A stretch of 64,000 nt of DNA from Cryptomeria japonica. Lineage: Eukaryota; Streptophyta; Pinopsida; Cupressales; Cupressaceae. The notes beneath the pieces were generated by a model. That model ran no database searches. It was not told the DNA's origin and saw only the letters and a list, made by a program, of their open reading frames with translations. The stretch covers positions 99,325,796 through 99,389,795 of the forward strand of contig NC_081412.1 in the NCBI RefSeq assembly GCF_030272615.1, written 5' to 3'. The position numbers and the translations under genes are program-made. Below, piece by piece: positions 11,433-21,634 of this stretch; the stretch's first letter is position 1; every line of letters begins with the position of its first letter.

Positions 11433-12654
11433 TGTTAGTTGTGTTTAGAGTCGCCATATTAATTCAAGGGTTCCCCTTTAAAAACCCCCGTCTATCTCAT
11501 AAGGAACTGGTTAAAGACATGAAGATTGTCAACCCCACAGGTATCTTACAATTGGATGAAGGTAGCATGGACATTGAAGTGTTAACCAAAAGTTTCACCG
11601 AAGCAGTTGAACAGATTAGAGATAAAGAAACGCCCAAGGTCGATGATTTCACTTCGTTGGCAGGTATAGAATCCATGTTGTGCCTCAATGAGAAGCTGAT
11701 GCCATGTCAGAGCCTAAAGATGAAGGAGTACAGGTGGCAGAAGGATGCATGTAGAGCCCGGTTGATGAGTTTAAAGAACCCGCACTCACAGGCCACGTAG
11801 GAATTCATGTCTACTTTCCAGAGCTGGAAGCTGGTACGACAAACCGTCGGAAATGAGGAGGAAGCCGGTGAATATAGTGGGAACTAAATCGTCACCCGCT
11901 GGCGTTCTATCTTTTTGATAACTACTTTCTAGTTTCATAACGGTTTCTTGTATTAACCCGATAGGGCTGGGTTTTAAGGGAGGCCCTTCGGGATTTTAAA
12001 AACGACTATAAATGCTGGGGCATAAAAGGGTCTAAAGGGGGTTAGCAATTAAAAAAAAAAAAAGGATAGCAGATTAGATAGAGTTTTAAGATAGATTTTT
12101 CTAGAGAACAGTGATCAAGGATAGTATATGCATGTTTTAGCTTTCAAAGACTTTGTGCATTGAAGTTGGATATACATATATAAAAAAATTTCGAGTTATG
12201 CTTTGAAACTTTGTGTTCTGGGTGCTGAATTATTATCACTTTATGGAGGTAATTAGGCGATTCGAAAGTTCCTTATTGTTGTTGGTTAGTCGTAAGTTCA
12301 TCTATTTCCTGTTTTGATATATGTTAAAAATCTAACAGAAAATTCACTTGTTAAAATAGATTTTGTTGATTATATGTGCGTGAATCTTTTCATTTTCGAG
12401 CCTTTATTTTGTAATTACCTCACTACCTAGGAGCAGTTGAGAGAACCTTATGCACTTTCAGGAAAAAGTGTAATTGTAAAAACTGAATTCATTGCAAATC
12501 AGATGAGGGAGCTGTACCTGTAGAAAATTCAGAGAGGAAGTTAGAGTAAAATTAATACTTTCTCAACTGTAGTGAATGATTCTGTTCTCTTCATAATATT
12601 GGGCATAGAGTAAATTAAAAGAAATTAAGTAAGAGGACAATCTGTTCACTAACA
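11433..12654 (+). repeat. Element B 5' LTR
   Basis: TGTTAGTTG ... CACTAACA, TG/CA ends. It aligns without gaps to 21802-23023 (offset 10369). A TATAAAT box at 12007-12013 sits in front of the likely transcription start. The first ~370 bp hold an ORF (see 21888-22256). In this copy a C-to-T change makes a TAG at about 11798, cutting that ORF to about 94 codons from its ATG at 11519. Confidence 0.93.
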
Positions 12655-12727
12655 GATTTTTGGCGACTCTGCTGGGGAAATTGAGTCCTTTTGAAGGAAC
12701 CTTAATTTTTAAATGTAATGTATAACC
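12655..12727 (+). promoter_or_regulatory. Element B primer-binding site and short leader
   Basis: TGGCGACTCTGCTGGGGA at 12661-12678, six bases after the LTR. From memory of plant tRNAs it complements the 3' end of tRNA-Arg(ACG) with one mismatch, a primer reported for Tat/Ogre-type elements. The leader is only ~70 bp, unlike elements A and D. Confidence 0.8.
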
Positions 12728-13113
12728 ATGGTTCTTCAACATAACGAGGTCTTTCCTGTATTACAACCCAATCTTCGATTTGAAGATACTCAAGAAGACA
12801 TAATTTCAGACTTAGCGGCAACTGCTTGGCGAGAACGTAGAAGTGGTCAACACTATCAGCAAATATTAGTGGTTCTAGAAATAGAGGAAGAAAGAGCCGA
12901 GTTCTTGAGAGGAGTGCCGGAAGTTCAGGAGGCTGCTGTTGTAAATAGACTAGCCCAGGCACCCGCAAGACCTTGAACGCACCAGTAGTTTAGAAACTGG
13001 CTGCTCGTAGATACACAAGAGGGGAAAGAGAAAAGGGAATTCTTGATGAGAACTTTGAGCCCTTGAAAAACCTAAAACTCTTGCCAGATTTTACTGACCC
13101 TAAAAAGAAATAG
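12728..13113 (+). pseudogene. Element B gag N-terminal piece, frame-shifted
   Basis: ATG at 12728 opens 82 codons (MVLQHNEVFPVLQ ... NRLAQAPARP) that end in TGA at 12974-12976. The frame that becomes gag-pol is readable from about 13000 (KLAARRYTRGEREKG) but has a TAG at 13111-13113. One frame change plus one stop therefore separate the natural start from the long gag-pol frame. No domain recognised in this acidic, helical-looking N-terminus. Confidence 0.65.
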
Positions 13114-13248
13114 ATTAAATCCCAAAGCAGGCCTAGCTCACCACCAAAGCCTTCTCCCTTCTCACCTCTGGTTCAATCCTTGCTTCCATTGAGTGCCCTT
13201 GTTCCAGCCTATATATCAATTCCACCTTTGCAAGTTATACCACCCAAC

Positions 13249-16200
13249 ATGGTTGTTAATCAACCTTGGGGGCAGAACATAGGTCCACTGAATCTAGGTG
13301 TGAACCCCGCACCACTTCCTAAAGGAGCTACTAAAGTTTTACCCAAGTTTAGTGGAGATGGCAAGGTCTCAACAGATGACCACTTAAGCGCTTTTCATTC
13401 TGCCTGTGCTGTTATAAGCGTCCCTACACAGGAGGTTGCTGTGAGATTATTTGTGCGAACCTTGACTGATGCTGCTGCTGATTGGTTCAATCATTTGCCC
13501 CATCTTTCTATTACTAGTTGGGATGATATGAAAAATGCCTTTGAAAATAGATTTAAAACCCCTGAAAATGAATGTTCTCTGTTTTCCCAACTCAGTCAAA
13601 TGAAGAAAGATATGCATGAACCTATGAGAGAGTTCGTGGCCAAATTCAATAGATTGGTTCAAAGAATTCCCACGGTGTCAAGACCTAGTGAAGAAAATCA
13701 GAAATCATTTTTTATTAATGCCATTCCAGCAGATATAAGTTTTCATCTTATTAAAGATGCTTGTGCTGATTTAGACGTTGCTCAGAGGTTGGCTATTCAA
13801 CTGGAGGATGCATTCATTAATGCCGGTAAGTGGAAAACAGAGGTACATACTCCCAGGACCGTTTCATCTGCTACACCCACAGACCCAGTCTTACAAAAGC
13901 TGATGAATGACATAGCAATGATGAAGAGGCAGCAGAATAAAACACATAATCAGTATCCTTCCCCTTACCAAGACATTCAAAGATGGCAGCAGTCTCAAAA
14001 TTTTGGGAGAACTCCCCTATTAACTGCTCCTCAACCGAGACTACAAATCGAAGAAGCCCCTAAAGAAACAATGTGTTCTTTCCACATGACTTCGGATCGT
14101 GATGAACGAGAATGTCCTGACTGGCTAAATTGTATTCAGCTAGCAAAGAGTGCTCTTATGGCAGAAGTGATGATTGAAAAAAAAGATGTAGAAAAAGATG
14201 AGTCTGGTAGTTACTTCCTTGAATACGAATCTGATTCAGAGAGAGGAGGTGATGTTTTTACAACACTTCAAGAACCTGCCTGCACAGTCATGACTAGAGG
14301 CCAACGGAATCAGAAATTCTACCTTGGAAACACCCCAAATGTATCAAATTCTAAAGGTAAGGAGCATGTTCAGGCTGATACTATGGAACCTAAGATTTTG
14401 TTTAGGGCTGAAACAAAAGCTAGTGCCTCAGCTTTTGACATTGTAGAATTTTGTAAAACTTCTTCTATATCCATTTCACCAGCGGAATATCTAAAGCTTA
14501 ATCCTAAGGAGTTGGACAAGTTGGTTCAATACGTTAAGGGAAGTTTAGTCACTAGTGCACATGTTACAGACAATGTTTCCGAAGATGTAAAAGCTGCTGA
14601 TGAACCCACCTTTGTATCCGAGAGATGCTCAAAGGGCATTGAGGTTACTGCTAATTCTGTTCAAAAGGAAATGGAGGAGAAAAAGCCCAACCCATTTTAT
14701 ATATCTTTGTTATTAAATGGTCAAAGGCTTAGTAATTGTATTATTGATTCTGGAGCATCAGATAATATTATGCCTCAGCCAGTTGCAAAAGCCCTTGGTC
14801 TGGAACTCACAAAAACCTTTGGGTGTTGCTATGCTATGGATGGGAAGCAGGTACCCCTGATTGACCAAGTGAAAGATGTACAAGCTGTTCTTTACGCTTG
14901 CCCTGAAAAGAGAGTGAAGCTTACTATTCTAGTAGCTGATATTCCAGCTAGCTATGGGATGCTGCTTAGCAGAACTTTCTGCAAGGATATAGGTGGAGAA
15001 ATTAAAATGGACTGGTCCGAAGCATATATTCCTGTGGGAAAGAAGAAAATAAAGTTAGAACCTGAGCCGAAAAACAAATATACTGTGGTACCTTCTGACA
15101 ATCCCAGAGCACAAATACTATATGAGGAGTGTCAATTCGGGAATTACATCATCTTACCCGAGGAGTCATCTGAAGAGAACATGGTAAGTGCTGAAGAAAA
15201 CTTGTGGACTCTAGAATTTGATGGAAGTTGCTCGAACTCAGGCTCAGGTGCTGGTGTAGTACTCATTTCACCTTCCGGGGAAATTTTCCCTTTCTCTTTT
15301 AAGCTGGACTTCCATAATACAAATAACACAGCAGAATACGAGGCGTTACTTCTAGGTTTACAAGAAGCAAAGGAAAAAGGGATAAGGCAGCTAAAAGCAA
15401 AGGGAGATGCTAAACTCATTGTTAAGCAGGTGAGAAAACAATTCTCTGTAAAAAATGAGCGACTGAGGCATTATAGAAATCTGGTTTGGGATGAAATTGA
15501 GTCATTTGAAGCTTTTTCTATTGAATTCGTCCCTTGTGCTCAAAATACCAAAGCTGATTCTTTAGCTGTCTCTGCATCTTTATTATTACCCCATCCCGAA
15601 TTCAAAAACAATACTTACAGGATTGAGGTGTTATACAGACCAAGAGTCCCAGATAATATTAATCATTGGCAGGTCTTTAATGATGATGAACAATTAAAAG
15701 AATTCATGGCATGCGCAGGAGATTTCGCTGAAATCCTTTTTGAAGGATCTGAACGTGGGGGCAAGCCAATCGGTGAAGAACCAACGGAAACAGGGGAAGT
15801 GATCCAACTTCAAGGAAACAGAATTCCCAAAGGCCTGGTTTCTTTGGAACATCTTTTTGGTAGAAAGGATGACAGTACTTTAAAGAAAGATGCTGGTTCT
15901 AATGAAAGTAAAGAGGAACATGACAAGATCAACATTGGAAGTGAAGAGGATCCTAAGCTGATCTCTATAGGCAAAACTTGTTCTGCAAGGGAAAAGAGGA
16001 ACTTATCTGAGATTTTAATCCAATATCAAGATGTTTTTGCATGGGGTTATGGTGACTTAAAAAATTTCAGAAATGGTGAATTCGTGCATCACATACCATT
16101 GAAACCAGGGGCCACCACCTTCAGACAAAAACTTAGAAATTACAACCCCAAAGTTTCAGAAGCCATTTTTAGAGAGGTAGAAAAGATGTTGAAGGCCCGT

Positions 16201-18699
16201 ATAATTTACCCAATACATCATTCAACATGGGTGGCAAATATTGTTCCAGTAAGGAAAAAGAACGGTGAAATAAGGATTTGTGTAGACTTTAGGAATCTGA
16301 ATCAAGCAAGCCTCAAAGATAACTATGTGCTTCCTGCTATGGATCATGTCTTGCAGTCAGTAGCTGGATCCGAAGTAATGTCGATGCTGGATGGTTACTC
16401 AGGATATAATCAGATTAGTGTCGGCCCAGAAGATCAACACAAAATAGCCTTCATCACTCCCTGGGGTACTTTTGCTTACAACCGAATGCCTTTTGGTCTA
16501 ATTAATGCCGGAGCTACTTTTCAGCGAGCGATGAATTCCTCTTTCAAAGACCTGCGAGATAAGATAATTGTTATATATCTTGATGATTTAACTGTCTATT
16601 CTAAAAGAAGGAAACATCATTTGAGGGACTTAAAGAAGGTGCTGGAAAGATGTAGACAGCATGGTATATCTTTGAATCCGAAGAAGTCTATTTTCTTCGT
16701 TCAAGAAGGTAAATTGCTCGGGCATATTGTTTCTAAAGAAGGTGTAAAAATCGATCCAGAGAGGGTGAAAGCAATACAAAAGCTGGTTCTGCCTACAAAT
16801 AGAAGTGATTTGAAATCTTTCTTTGGTCAGATCAATTTCCTGAGAAGTTTTGTACCCGAATTTTCTGAAAAGGTGAGATACATGCTGGACATGATGAGCG
16901 AGAAACGTCCTTTCAGATGGCGAGAAGAGGGTAAGAAAGCTTTTGAAGATATCAAAACAGCTATCGCAAATGCTCCAATGCTGGTAAGCCCTAATTTTGA
17001 GAAAGACTTCATTATTTATTGTTACGCTTCTAAACATTCTCTATCTAGTATTTTAACCCAACCCAATGATGAAGGAAAAGAAGCTCCAATCGCCTTCATG
17101 AGTGTTCCATTGAAGAAGCATGAATTAAATTATAGTCCAACAGAAAAACATGCCTTTGCTATGGTAAGGGCATTGAAACAATTCAGGTATTACATACTGC
17201 ACTCTCATTCTGTTGTATTCATGCCCGGGACCGCAGTCAAAAGCATCTTGACTCAGCAAGAAGTAGGAATGAATAAACAAGCGACTTGGGTAGCTAAAGT
17301 GCAAGAATATGATTTAACAATCAAACCTACTTCTCTGGTAAGGGGGCGTGGTTTGTGCAAAATGATAGCTGAGAATAGAGATGTGTCTCCCGGTAAATCC
17401 GATGAAGCTCATACGGTTTTACTGGTCAGTCTAACAGATCCTTGGTTCTCTGACATTGCATATTTTCTTTCATACGGTGAATGCCCATCAAACATGAATT
17501 ATAAAGATAAACGGAATCTCAGGCTGAAAGCTGCCAAATATGTAATTTCAGATGGTGTTCTATATAAGAGGGGAATCGACGGAACATTTTTAAGGTGCGT
17601 GGATGCAGAGCAACAAGAAAAATTGTTAAAAGCGTACCATTCTGAGGCTTGCGGAGGACACTTTTCATCCACTGTTACTGCCTTTAAAATTCTCAGGAAT
17701 TGTTTTTACTGGCCAGGTATGTTCAAAGATGCTTATAAATTTGTGAAAAACTATGAGAAATGTCAACTTTTTACTGGACGTCCTCAATTAGCAGCATTAC
17801 CTCTCAGACCTGTAGTAATTGATGAACCGTTTCAACAATGGGGCATCGACTTTATTGGACCTATAAATCCTCCATCAAGTGCTGGACATATCTATATTCT
17901 AACAGCGACAGATTATTTCACTAAATGGGTGGAGGCAATTCCAACGAAGAAATCTAACTCTCAAGTGGTATGTGAATTTCTGATGGAGCAAATTTTTGTT
18001 AGATTCGGTGTACCTCAGAAAGTGGTTTCAGATAATGCCACTTATTTCTCATCAGAGGAAATATCACTTTTCTGTTACGAGCATGGTGTGTCATTGGCAC
18101 ATTCATCAGATTATTTCCCACAGGGAAATGGGCAGGCAGAGTCCAGCAATAAGAATCTAGTGGCCATCATAAAAAAATTGGTATCTGACAATTCCCGAGA
18201 TTGGCACAAAAGGCTCTATGAAGCATTGTGGGCAGACTGGATCACACCAAAAAGAGCTATTGAGATGGCTCCATTTGAATTAGTATATGGGATTGGAGCT
18301 CAAGTATCTTTACCCCTGGAGTTATCAGCTGCTAAATTGCAATCGGTCATCGAAGATCAATTCTTTAAAAATTCATTGGAGAAGAGAGTCATGTATCTGC
18401 ACAAGTTGGAAAATGAGAGGAGCAAATTAGTTGATCACATCACAGAGCACCAAATGAATGTGAAGCGCATCTTTGACAGGAAAGCTCGACCAAGAAATTT
18501 CCTTAAGAACGATGAAGTACTCCTATGGGATAAGAGGAAAGAACCAAAGGGAGCTCATGAAAAATTTGAATCTCTTTGGAAAGGTCCGTTCTTTATTTCA
18601 GAAGTTGTTGGTCCTAACACTTTCCGTTTGAGATACCCAGATGGAACAATTCTACCTTTTACATATAATGGGCAGGATTTGAAGCTGGTCAAATTCTAA
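13249..18699 (+). CDS. Element B gag-pol polyprotein (gag, protease, aRH, RT, RNase H, integrase)
   Basis: The frame is open from 13114; the first ATG is 13249. Residue numbers here count from codon 13180. Gag capsid ~60-250 (RLFVRTLTDAAADWF) with a C-F-H...C zinc-like motif ~310. Protease Asp523 in IIDSGASDN. Plant-type RNase H 675-800 with Asp681, Glu719, Asp743 and Asp793 all present. RT ~975-1190 with IYLDD (Asp1135/1136). The original RNase H ~1270-1400 is degenerate: first Asp is Tyr1282, and the TDH and ADALSR Asp positions are lost. Integrase has zinc residues His1487, His1494 and Cys1528, but Tyr1525 replaces the other Cys; the catalytic triad is Asp1557, Asp1618, Glu1654 (exact D-35-E). 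It ends ...LKLVKF with no chromodomain. The aRH-before-RT order differs from element A. The N-terminus is cut off (see 12728-13113). Confidence 0.93.
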   Translation: MVVNQPWGQNIGPLNLGVNPAPLPKGATKVLPKFSGDGKVSTDDHLSAFHSACAVISVPTQEVAVRLFVRTLTDAAADWFNHLPHLSITSWDDMKNAFENRFKTPENECSLFSQLSQMKKDMHEPMREFVAKFNRLVQRIPTVSRPSEENQKSFFINAIPADISFHLIKDACADLDVAQRLAIQLEDAFINAGKWKTEVHTPRTVSSATPTDPVLQKLMNDIAMMKRQQNKTHNQYPSPYQDIQRWQQSQNFGRTPLLTAPQPRLQIEEAPKETMCSFHMTSDRDERECPDWLNCIQLAKSALMAEVMIEKKDVEKDESGSYFLEYESDSERGGDVFTTLQEPACTVMTRGQRNQKFYLGNTPNVSNSKGKEHVQADTMEPKILFRAETKASASAFDIVEFCKTSSISISPAEYLKLNPKELDKLVQYVKGSLVTSAHVTDNVSEDVKAADEPTFVSERCSKGIEVTANSVQKEMEEKKPNPFYISLLLNGQRLSNCIIDSGASDNIMPQPVAKALGLELTKTFGCCYAMDGKQVPLIDQVKDVQAVLYACPEKRVKLTILVADIPASYGMLLSRTFCKDIGGEIKMDWSEAYIPVGKKKIKLEPEPKNKYTVVPSDNPRAQILYEECQFGNYIILPEESSEENMVSAEENLWTLEFDGSCSNSGSGAGVVLISPSGEIFPFSFKLDFHNTNNTAEYEALLLGLQEAKEKGIRQLKAKGDAKLIVKQVRKQFSVKNERLRHYRNLVWDEIESFEAFSIEFVPCAQNTKADSLAVSASLLLPHPEFKNNTYRIEVLYRPRVPDNINHWQVFNDDEQLKEFMACAGDFAEILFEGSERGGKPIGEEPTETGEVIQLQGNRIPKGLVSLEHLFGRKDDSTLKKDAGSNESKEEHDKINIGSEEDPKLISIGKTCSAREKRNLSEILIQYQDVFAWGYGDLKNFRNGEFVHHIPLKPGATTFRQKLRNYNPKVSEAIFREVEKMLKARIIYPIHHSTWVANIVPVRKKNGEIRICVDFRNLNQASLKDNYVLPAMDHVLQSVAGSEVMSMLDGYSGYNQISVGPEDQHKIAFITPWGTFAYNRMPFGLINAGATFQRAMNSSFKDLRDKIIVIYLDDLTVYSKRRKHHLRDLKKVLERCRQHGISLNPKKSIFFVQEGKLLGHIVSKEGVKIDPERVKAIQKLVLPTNRSDLKSFFGQINFLRSFVPEFSEKVRYMLDMMSEKRPFRWREEGKKAFEDIKTAIANAPMLVSPNFEKDFIIYCYASKHSLSSILTQPNDEGKEAPIAFMSVPLKKHELNYSPTEKHAFAMVRALKQFRYYILHSHSVVFMPGTAVKSILTQQEVGMNKQATWVAKVQEYDLTIKPTSLVRGRGLCKMIAENRDVSPGKSDEAHTVLLVSLTDPWFSDIAYFLSYGECPSNMNYKDKRNLRLKAAKYVISDGVLYKRGIDGTFLRCVDAEQQEKLLKAYHSEACGGHFSSTVTAFKILRNCFYWPGMFKDAYKFVKNYEKCQLFTGRPQLAALPLRPVVIDEPFQQWGIDFIGPINPPSSAGHIYILTATDYFTKWVEAIPTKKSNSQVVCEFLMEQIFVRFGVPQKVVSDNATYFSSEEISLFCYEHGVSLAHSSDYFPQGNGQAESSNKNLVAIIKKLVSDNSRDWHKRLYEALWADWITPKRAIEMAPFELVYGIGAQVSLPLELSAAKLQSVIEDQFFKNSLEKRVMYLHKLENERSKLVDHITEHQMNVKRIFDRKARPRNFLKNDEVLLWDKRKEPKGAHEKFESLWKGPFFISEVVGPNTFRLRYPDGTILPFTYNGQDLKLVKF

Positions 18700-18914
18700 G
18701 TTTTGATGTCCCCTGCTATGTACATAGTATTTTGTTGTGTCTAGTTTTCTCGTTCTTGTTGTTTTCTTTCCTGCCTGCTGTGTTGAGTCCTATCTCCTGT
18801 TTCTGAGTTCTCTATGTATTCCGCATACATAGTCCCCAGTCAGAGCCCCTGTTAGTTGTGTTTAGAGTCGCCATATTAATTCAAGGGTTCCCCTTTAAAA
18901 ACCCCCGTCTATCT
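18631..18914 (+). repeat. Direct repeat copy 1: pol 3' end plus LTR start
   Basis: Starts at AGATACCCAGATGG inside the last pol codons, covers the stop, ~150 bp of non-coding sequence and the first ~65 bp of the LTR (TGTTAG at 18850). It aligns to 21583-21866 at a constant offset of 2952 with few differences. It breaks off at TATCT/TA where the accessory module begins. Confidence 0.93.
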
Positions 18915-19726
18915 TATTCGAGGCCTCCCCTTCATCATCTAAGTGTCTATCATCCTTTGAAGAAGTTGGTCAAGGTCGCAAGCTTCCATGGTCATTCCTC
19001 ACCTCCCTTTTGAATCACTTCAAATTATTTCGAACCTCGGTTCGAAGTAGTTCAAAGTGGTTCGACCGAATTTTTCACACTAACACTTTTTCTTTGGCAG
19101 GAAGTATCTTTTATCGCGGTGGTCTTCTTTGAAATACTTTGAACCATTTTGAAGCTTGGTTCAAGCTTATTCAAAGTGGTTCTTGACAAGTGTTGATGGC
19201 GCAAGTTTATTTTTGGAGTACGATGCGCCGCCTTTCTCTCAAAGCAATCAATGGTCCCGTCAGCATGTCAAATCAAAAGATTTTATTTCTTTTTCAAGGA
19301 AAAGGGCATCATTGTTATGAGTGTGAGTAGACCTTCGTTTTATGAATGACTGGATATCGCATGAAATCAATTATTATTAACTCATGCGAAAGGGTAAATC
19401 ATTAATCGAGGCATTTATGCATCGACGCCTCGAGCACGTCAATCCTGATGTGAGGTGATGAACTATCATTATCCGATCTTCCCATGTATAAAGTTCCCCT
19501 GTGATAAATTTTCATTCAGTTGCCTGGTAAGTTATTCAAAAAACAAAGAAAAAGGATAAAGGAGAGGAGGTCTGATTTTGGAGAGAAGGAGCAGTTAGGG
19601 AAGCTAGAGGAGATTATTTGCTTTTCAATGGAAAACAGGTGAGAGTTTAGTAACCTTTGTTCTGTTCTGCAGAACTGTTATTTTCAAAGGTTTGTCTGAA
19701 AGAGGTCTTGCTTGTTTAAGTTGAGA
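18915..19726 (+). promoter_or_regulatory. Upstream part of the accessory module of element B (putative promoter/5' UTR)
   Basis: Non-coding. It holds repeated dyad words around TTCGAACCTCGGTTCGAA (near 19030-19055) and TTGAAGCTTGGTTCAAGC (near 19149-19170), each followed by TTCAAAGTGGTTC-like sequence, then TATAAAG at 19487-19493 and a purine-rich stretch before the ATG at 19727. This looks like a self-contained promoter and leader for the ORF downstream. That is inference from position and the TATA-like site only. Confidence 0.5.
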
Positions 19727-21634
19727 ATGAAGTCGGTTATGCATTTTCTCGGTAATGTTTCTAGCCTTGAATGTAAAAGACCAGTGATTTGTGATATCAA
19801 TTTAGAAGGGGTAAATGTGGAAAGTCTTCAAGCAAATTTTCTTGCGAATACGGAAGAGGTTAAGGGATGTATGGAAATATTAACGAGCGGGTTAATTGAA
19901 GCTGCTGCGTTTCCCCCCGCCTTCGTAAACCCTGAACTCCTACAACTTTGCATTGACCATTATGATGTAAGAAGCAAGAGCATAGTAAGCAAAAATGGTA
20001 ATGTCGTACTTCCTGTCTCCAGGGAAACCATTTCTTCTGTTTCGAAATTAACAGCAAATACCTTTGCCGCTTTCTCACCCATTCAAACTGAAGCTGAGTA
20101 TCGAGAAAACCCTAATGTGTACCGAAACACCCTTGCCAGGAAATGGACCAAGGTTAACTATGGAGGTGGGTCTAGACTCCCGAAGGTCATTACTAGAAGC
20201 CACATGAAACCCCACATACACGACCTGGTGGTATTATTACATAGGGTGAAAGGTTCAGCTGATGTATGTTTGTTCGAAGAATGGATGTATAGGTACATTG
20301 AAATTATCTTAAAAGGTGAACAATGGATAGATTGGGCGGAGATTATTGCCACTCCCCTGAGAAGCCAACTCAAATGCGCCAAAGAGTCTAGAGAAGATTT
20401 TCGTATGGCCTCGTATTTGACTTATTGTATTGCCTGCACATGTGATCTAGCCGCTCTTCCGCATGAGGTATGGAATGAGGAAATGACCATCTTCCAATAT
20501 TGTCCGTTGTTGCAAAAAGACAGAGTTCTGAAGGATTTCCGTAAGGTGCATGATATATTGGTTGAAAACATTTATCTGGCTCTAGAAGGTGTTCAGATGC
20601 CACGACTCTCTTCTGAATCGCTGAGGCTGGTTCAACATTATGGGAGTTCTTTCATTCAGTTTCCTAGGTTCACATATTTGAGAGTCGGAGGGTTTGAGGA
20701 AGAACCTGTGAGGTTGCCTCGATATGCCCTTGATTGTTTCATTTTAGCCGAATTGTGCAGGCAACTTTCTGCTGTCATTAAGGATAATCTCCCTCAGGAG
20801 AAATGGGAGACGGCTTTCCCTATTAAGCTGTACTCTTTGGTCTGTAATAACATGAATGACGCTTCCATCATCGGAAGCAATTTGCTGGGATTCAATCTTG
20901 GTTTCTACCGCAGCAGGAGAAATTTTGATAGTAAAGGATATGCAGCTCTGACCCTCGGCCTTAAAATCAATTCATCAGTTGCTCCGCAGCTAGAAGATCT
21001 ATGGGAAGACTGTGAAAATGAAGAAGAAGTCTTGAAAAGGGATCATTCTAGACTCACCTTGCAGCAAATTAGCTCTTTCAAATTGAAGTTCAAAACACAA
21101 GGAATCGTCGAAGATGGTTCATTTTTAGTTGAACCCGGATGGGAAGGATCAAACGAAGCAAAATTCTTGACAGTTGATTGGAGCAAGGAGGAAGATGATG
21201 ATATTAATTTGAGAGCCAGATCCATATTAACTTATACGGATGACTGGCTGCAAAGGAAAAGAAATGGAAACATCAATGAGTCTTCTCCTAAGGTGATTTC
21301 TCTCTCGGAACCGCTTCAATCTGACATTCCACTTTCTCATGTTGCAGGTGATACATTGGCCTCAGATAAGAAAATAAAGTTTCCTTCCCAAGTCACGGCT
21401 CCTAGGACGAGATCCCATTCTAGGAACAAAGCTTTGAAGCAGCCTAGTTCCCAGAAGCAGAAAATGACATCACCAGAGCGGGATTCAAGTGATAAGTCCC
21501 CTTTTCAAGATGAAGCAGACGATGAAATCCAATTCATTGAAACACCAAAGAAAGATCAACCCAATTTCTTGACTCCGATTAAAGATACCCAGATGGAACA
21601 ATTCTGCCTTTTACATATAATGGGCAGGATTTGA
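19727..21634 (+). CDS. Accessory ORF of element B, unrecognised protein family
   Basis: About 635 codons, uninterrupted, starting at the ATG 19727 (MKSVMHFLGN); the open frame begins a few codons earlier without ATG. No signal peptide, transmembrane segment or known catalytic motif is seen. Residues ~60-420 look like a compact, mostly helical domain (PPAFVNPELLQLCIDHYD, PHIHDLVVLLHRVKG, FRMASYLTYCIACTCDL). From ~530 on it is polar with a basic stretch (TRSHSRNKALKQ) and acidic patches, as in nucleic-acid-binding tails. The last 13 codons come from the second pol-end copy read in another frame, so the native C-terminus is lost. It sits where env would sit but has no env features. The pattern FV-P-hydrophobic-L and a later helical block recur in gene X (36700-37230). 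Function unknown. Confidence 0.75.
   Translation: MKSVMHFLGNVSSLECKRPVICDINLEGVNVESLQANFLANTEEVKGCMEILTSGLIEAAAFPPAFVNPELLQLCIDHYDVRSKSIVSKNGNVVLPVSRETISSVSKLTANTFAAFSPIQTEAEYRENPNVYRNTLARKWTKVNYGGGSRLPKVITRSHMKPHIHDLVVLLHRVKGSADVCLFEEWMYRYIEIILKGEQWIDWAEIIATPLRSQLKCAKESREDFRMASYLTYCIACTCDLAALPHEVWNEEMTIFQYCPLLQKDRVLKDFRKVHDILVENIYLALEGVQMPRLSSESLRLVQHYGSSFIQFPRFTYLRVGGFEEEPVRLPRYALDCFILAELCRQLSAVIKDNLPQEKWETAFPIKLYSLVCNNMNDASIIGSNLLGFNLGFYRSRRNFDSKGYAALTLGLKINSSVAPQLEDLWEDCENEEEVLKRDHSRLTLQQISSFKLKFKTQGIVEDGSFLVEPGWEGSNEAKFLTVDWSKEEDDDINLRARSILTYTDDWLQRKRNGNINESSPKVISLSEPLQSDIPLSHVAGDTLASDKKIKFPSQVTAPRTRSHSRNKALKQPSSQKQKMTSPERDSSDKSPFQDEADDEIQFIETPKKDQPNFLTPIKDTQMEQFCLLHIMGRI

Noticed and set aside
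19628-19672. Tiny intron (CAG/GTGAG ... CTGCAG) before the accessory ORF
   Set aside because: Only ~34 bp between donor-like and acceptor-like sites, below a workable plant intron length.
19727-21634. Accessory ORF as an envelope gene
   Set aside because: It is in the env position but lacks a signal peptide, a C-terminal membrane anchor and a cleavage site.
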